From positions 1 through 8,638 of the forward strand of contig DASUHP010000044.1 of assembly GCA_036273455.1 (NCBI GenBank): a DNA stretch of 8,638 bases, read 5' to 3'. Below the pieces are notes generated by a model, which did no database searches, was not told where the DNA came from, and saw only the letters and a list, made by a program, of their open reading frames with translations. Shown here one piece after another: positions 6,637-8,638 of this stretch (within the stretch, counting starts at the first letter, position 1; each line of letters begins with the position of its first letter). This stretch comes from CAIYRG01 sp036273455 (GTDB lineage Bacteria > Pseudomonadota > Alphaproteobacteria > Micropepsales > Micropepsaceae). A program made the translations under genes and the position numbers.

Positions 6637-8003
6637 AGCAGGTCCTGCCAGACGGTGGCGAACACCTCAAGCGCCTTCTCGCCCAGCGAGCGGCGTTTCC
6701 AGGTTGCAATGTCGATCGGTTGGGCCTTTGCGATATCGGCGGCAAACATCCGCTGGAATTCTTCGCCGGTGGCGCTGCCGAGCACCAACCCGTCGACCTC
6801 ATCATTGTACAATATGCTGCGGCGGTCGAAATTCGACGACCCGATGAGGGTCCAGACGCCGTCGATGACGACGGTCTTGGAGTGCAGGACGAGATCATTT
6901 TTGGTTTCGTAGATCTTCACGCCGGCATTGAGCAAATCGCCGTAATGCGAATGCGCAACCGCCGCGGCCATCGCCGAATCGCTGGTGCCCGGCAGCAGAA
7001 GGCGGACATCGACGCCGCGCCGCGCGGCCGCCATCAGATCATCCTCCTCCTGGTCGGCCGGCACAAAATACGCGGCACTGACCCAGACATTCTTCTCGGC
7101 ATTGCGAATCGAGGACAGCAGCGTGACGTAATATTCCGGGATCGATTTATCGGGCGTGCTGCCGATGATGCGGACGACTTCGGTACCCATCGGCCGGACG
7201 GTGGGAAAAAAGCCGTCGGTTGCGAGCGCCGGCCCTTTCTGTTTGGACCACTGCGCGACAAACAGCGCCTGCAGCTGCGCCACGACCGGTCCATCGATCT
7301 CGATATCCGTATCGCGCCAATGTTGGTTGGTATTGTTCGTGCTGCCTCCGGACGTGCTGAAAGCAGAGCTCTGATAGGTTGTGCTGATATTGATCCCGCC
7401 GATGATCGCCTTGTCGCCATCGACCACCAGAATCTTGCGATGGTCGCGATTGTTCGGCGCATATTCGGTACGGGTCTGTAATGGATTGATGGGATGGAAT
7501 TCGACGAGATTGATGCCGGCCTGCTTCAAGCGCTTGAAAAAATCCTCTTTCGTCGCTTTTGAACCATAGCTGTCGTAGATGATATTGACGGCAACTCCCG
7601 CCTGCCGTTTGGCGATCAGGAGATCGCCGAGATGCTCGCCATCGGATTCGACATCCTCGAAAATATAATATTCGAGGTTGATGTGTTGTCTGGCGGATTT
7701 GATCGCGGCGAACATCGCCCGGAACGTCTCGTCGCCATCCTGAAGCAGGTGGGTGCGATTGCCTGGAACGAGCGGAGTTTCCGCGACGGCCTCGTCGATC
7801 GCGACATGGCGTTTCAGTATTCCGGCGTCGCCGGGCTCAGTCGAGATCCGGTTCAGGATGGCCTGGCTCTGCTGAGCGGTGAGAGGCCCTCGGGAGCTGA
7901 CCAGCACCGGCGGTTTGCCGGTCGGGTAAATGTCACCGATCCGCGGCAGGCTTGCACAGGCGGCGAGAAGCAGGACAAGGGCGAGAGAAAAAGCGGCGCG
8001 CAT
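6633..8003 (-). CDS. Phospholipase D / cardiolipin synthase-like lipoprotein
   Basis: This 456-residue member of the PLD superfamily cleaves or transfers phosphatidyl groups through a phosphohistidine intermediate. Both catalytic HKD motifs are intact: HRKILVVD (His188, Lys190, Asp195) followed by IGGINIS, and HSKTVVID (His374, Lys376, Asp381) followed by IGSSNFDRRS. These, with INLEYYIFEDVESDG at about 108-122, resemble ClsA/ClsB-type cardiolipin synthases. Unlike ClsA there are no N-terminal transmembrane helices. Instead there is a type II signal peptide with lipobox LAAC, giving an acylated Cys16; the +2 residue is Ala, which in the E. coli rule favours the outer membrane. Start ATG (complement of 8001-8003) gives this signal directly, though no strong Shine-Dalgarno is seen. 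It is first in a two-gene operon. Cardiolipin synthesis, another phosphatidyl transfer, or phospholipid hydrolysis in the periplasm are all possible. Confidence 0.92.
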   Translation of the reverse strand: MRAAFSLALVLLLAACASLPRIGDIYPTGKPPVLVSSRGPLTAQQSQAILNRISTEPGDAGILKRHVAIDEAVAETPLVPGNRTHLLQDGDETFRAMFAAIKSARQHINLEYYIFEDVESDGEHLGDLLIAKRQAGVAVNIIYDSYGSKATKEDFFKRLKQAGINLVEFHPINPLQTRTEYAPNNRDHRKILVVDGDKAIIGGINISTTYQSSAFSTSGGSTNNTNQHWRDTDIEIDGPVVAQLQALFVAQWSKQKGPALATDGFFPTVRPMGTEVVRIIGSTPDKSIPEYYVTLLSSIRNAEKNVWVSAAYFVPADQEEDDLMAAARRGVDVRLLLPGTSDSAMAAAVAHSHYGDLLNAGVKIYETKNDLVLHSKTVVIDGVWTLIGSSNFDRRSILYNDEVDGLVLGSATGEEFQRMFAADIAKAQPIDIATWKRRSLGEKALEVFATVWQDLL

Positions 8004-8077
8004 CTAAATCAAGGGTGGGGGCCCGCGCCAGGTAAGGCCGGGCGAATTGCAGCTAAAGACTACGTGCGCGATGGAAC

Positions 8078-8093
8078 CTGGTTCACAAACCAG
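8078..8093. promoter_or_regulatory. Small perfect palindrome, possible operator
   Basis: CTGGTT-CACA-AACCAG has perfect 6 bp arms with a 4-nt spacer, 75 bp upstream of the PLD start codon. The size and position suit a regulator binding site for that minus-strand operon, but a chance hairpin cannot be excluded. Confidence 0.3.
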
Positions 8094-8232
8094 TCACAAA
8101 ATTACCGGCTGCAGCGGCATCGTTGAGCGTTTGGGCTACCATTCTGCCCGCGGGTGGCCAATCGCGCGTGCCGAATACCCCCCTTGCAGCCTGCTTCGCG
8201 AACTGGCCGGTCGGATTGTTTGTCGGAGGGGC

Positions 8233-8261
8233 GGGGCGGCGAAGTCCCCCTTCGCCGCCCC
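8233..8261. terminator. GC-rich 12 bp hairpin
   Basis: GGGGCGGCGAAG (8233-8244) pairs perfectly with CTTCGCCGCCCC (8250-8261) around a 5-nt loop. A short T-run (GTTTTGG, about 8274-8280) follows only at a distance on the plus strand, so an intrinsic terminator is possible but not classical. No functional plus-strand gene ends just upstream. It may be a stray intergenic palindrome. Confidence 0.35.
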
Positions 8262-8358
8262 ACCGGCACGCTCGTTTTGGGATAGGGGGCGAGCGCACCG
8301 ACGACGCTCAACATTACCGTGGCAGCCTTACACCGCACTTACAGCGGCCACGCGGAGT

Positions 8359-8638
8359 CAGCCGGCGTTCGTTAACCAGTTTTCCCACTGACCGGCCGGG
8401 CTGCTCAGATCGCGCTTGCCACCGTGGCCATGCTGGTGTGGGCCATCGCTCCGATCACGCGCATGAAAGGCTGATGCACACGATTGTGCCGCTGGGACTT
8501 TCGGCTGCGGCACTGGCTTCAGCTCCGTTTATCCATGAATTCTGGCCGCTCATTCTTGTGCTGTGTCTGGCGCAGATCGGCGCCCAGGCAATGAAGGGGC
8601 CGTTCCTCGGACTGACTTCGGAATGGCTCGCCGGACCT
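8359..8638 (+). pseudogene. MFS transporter remnant with two frameshifts
   Basis: Three overlapping frames together spell the middle of an ACS-type MFS permease. Frame 1 reads PAFVNQFS (8362-8385). Frame 0 reads LTGRAAQIALATVAMLVWAI (8388-8447) and then runs to TGA at 8472-8474. Frame 2 reads RSDHAHERLMHTIVPLG from 8447 onward into the terminal repeat. The family usually has a tG....P....MllW..SD...ERrwH...P order, so the pieces are collinear. The switch near 8447 equals one missing base. The switch near 8386 equals two extra bases or one missing base. There is no room for the N-terminal half, since the PLD operon starts within about 360 bp. If the ends are joined, this continues into 2-325 as one decayed gene. 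Confidence 0.65.
8527..8638. repeat. Terminal direct repeat, right copy
   Basis: This is identical over all 112 bases to positions 1-112 and reaches the end of the sequence. The reading frame of the MFS remnant is preserved across the two copies (8528 corresponds to 2). Confidence 0.97.

Larger units (their letters stand above)
8004..8358. other. Intergenic region upstream of the PLD operon
   Basis: About 355 bp lie between the PLD start and the first recognisable MFS codons. The region should carry the PLD operon promoter on the minus strand, but I cannot place -35/-10 boxes with confidence. Two palindromes are present (8078-8093 and 8233-8261). Short frames on either strand have no recognisable product. 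Confidence 0.5.

Noticed and set aside
6600..7481. Plus-strand open frame of 293 codons
   Set aside because: It lies entirely antisense to the PLD gene and the start of its partner, which carry clear motifs; the translation has no family features.
1..8638. CRISPR array, tRNA, rRNA or insertion sequence
   Set aside because: No regularly spaced repeats, no cloverleaf or rRNA core seen, and no transposase-like reading frame anywhere.

Overview
The window is GC-rich with long intact genes, dispersed palindromic intergenic repeats and a TonB-receptor/PiuC iron pair. This suggests an alphaproteobacterium, possibly Hyphomicrobiales or a sphingomonad-like lineage. The assignment rests on general protein and repeat style only and is tentative.

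Layout: (1) 1-325 is the C-terminal end of a major facilitator superfamily (MFS) transporter. (2) 326-845 has no gene but holds a ~95 bp repeat copy and a degenerate palindrome. (3) 846-1919 (minus) is an intact membrane fatty acid desaturase. (4) 2007-2107 is a second, same-orientation copy of the repeat, so the desaturase sits between two direct repeats. (5) 2131-2424 (minus) is the remnant of a PAS-domain sensor protein that stops at the repeat edge. (6) 2610-5509 (plus) is a two-gene iron operon: a TonB-dependent siderophore receptor, then an overlapping or nearly overlapping PiuC/YbiX-type Fe(II)/2-oxoglutarate hydroxylase. (7) 5509-5559 is a strong palindrome at the end of that operon, inside a convergent intergenic region. 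(8) 8003-5830 (minus) is a second two-gene operon: a phospholipase D/cardiolipin synthase-like lipoprotein, then an exported protein of unknown function, overlapping by 4 bp. (9) 8004-8358 is intergenic with two hairpins. (10) 8359-8638 is a frameshifted piece of the same kind of MFS transporter.

The last 112 bases (8527-8638) are identical to the first 112. Joined there, the molecule is a circle or tandem unit of 8526 bp, and the two MFS pieces become one 5'-truncated, twice-frameshifted pseudogene. I see no replication, partition, mobilisation, integrase or transposase gene. A true plasmid is therefore not supported, and a tandem chromosomal duplication, an excised circle or an assembly-graph cycle are all possible.

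Functionally, the iron operon would import a ferric siderophore across the outer membrane, with the hydroxylase acting in the cytoplasm. The desaturase and the PLD lipoprotein both point to membrane-lipid remodelling, but nothing in the sequence links them directly. No clearly new defence or mobile system is visible. The most unusual items are the identical ends, the repeat-bracketed desaturase, the interlocking palindrome at 5509-5559 and the uncharacterised PLD partner protein.
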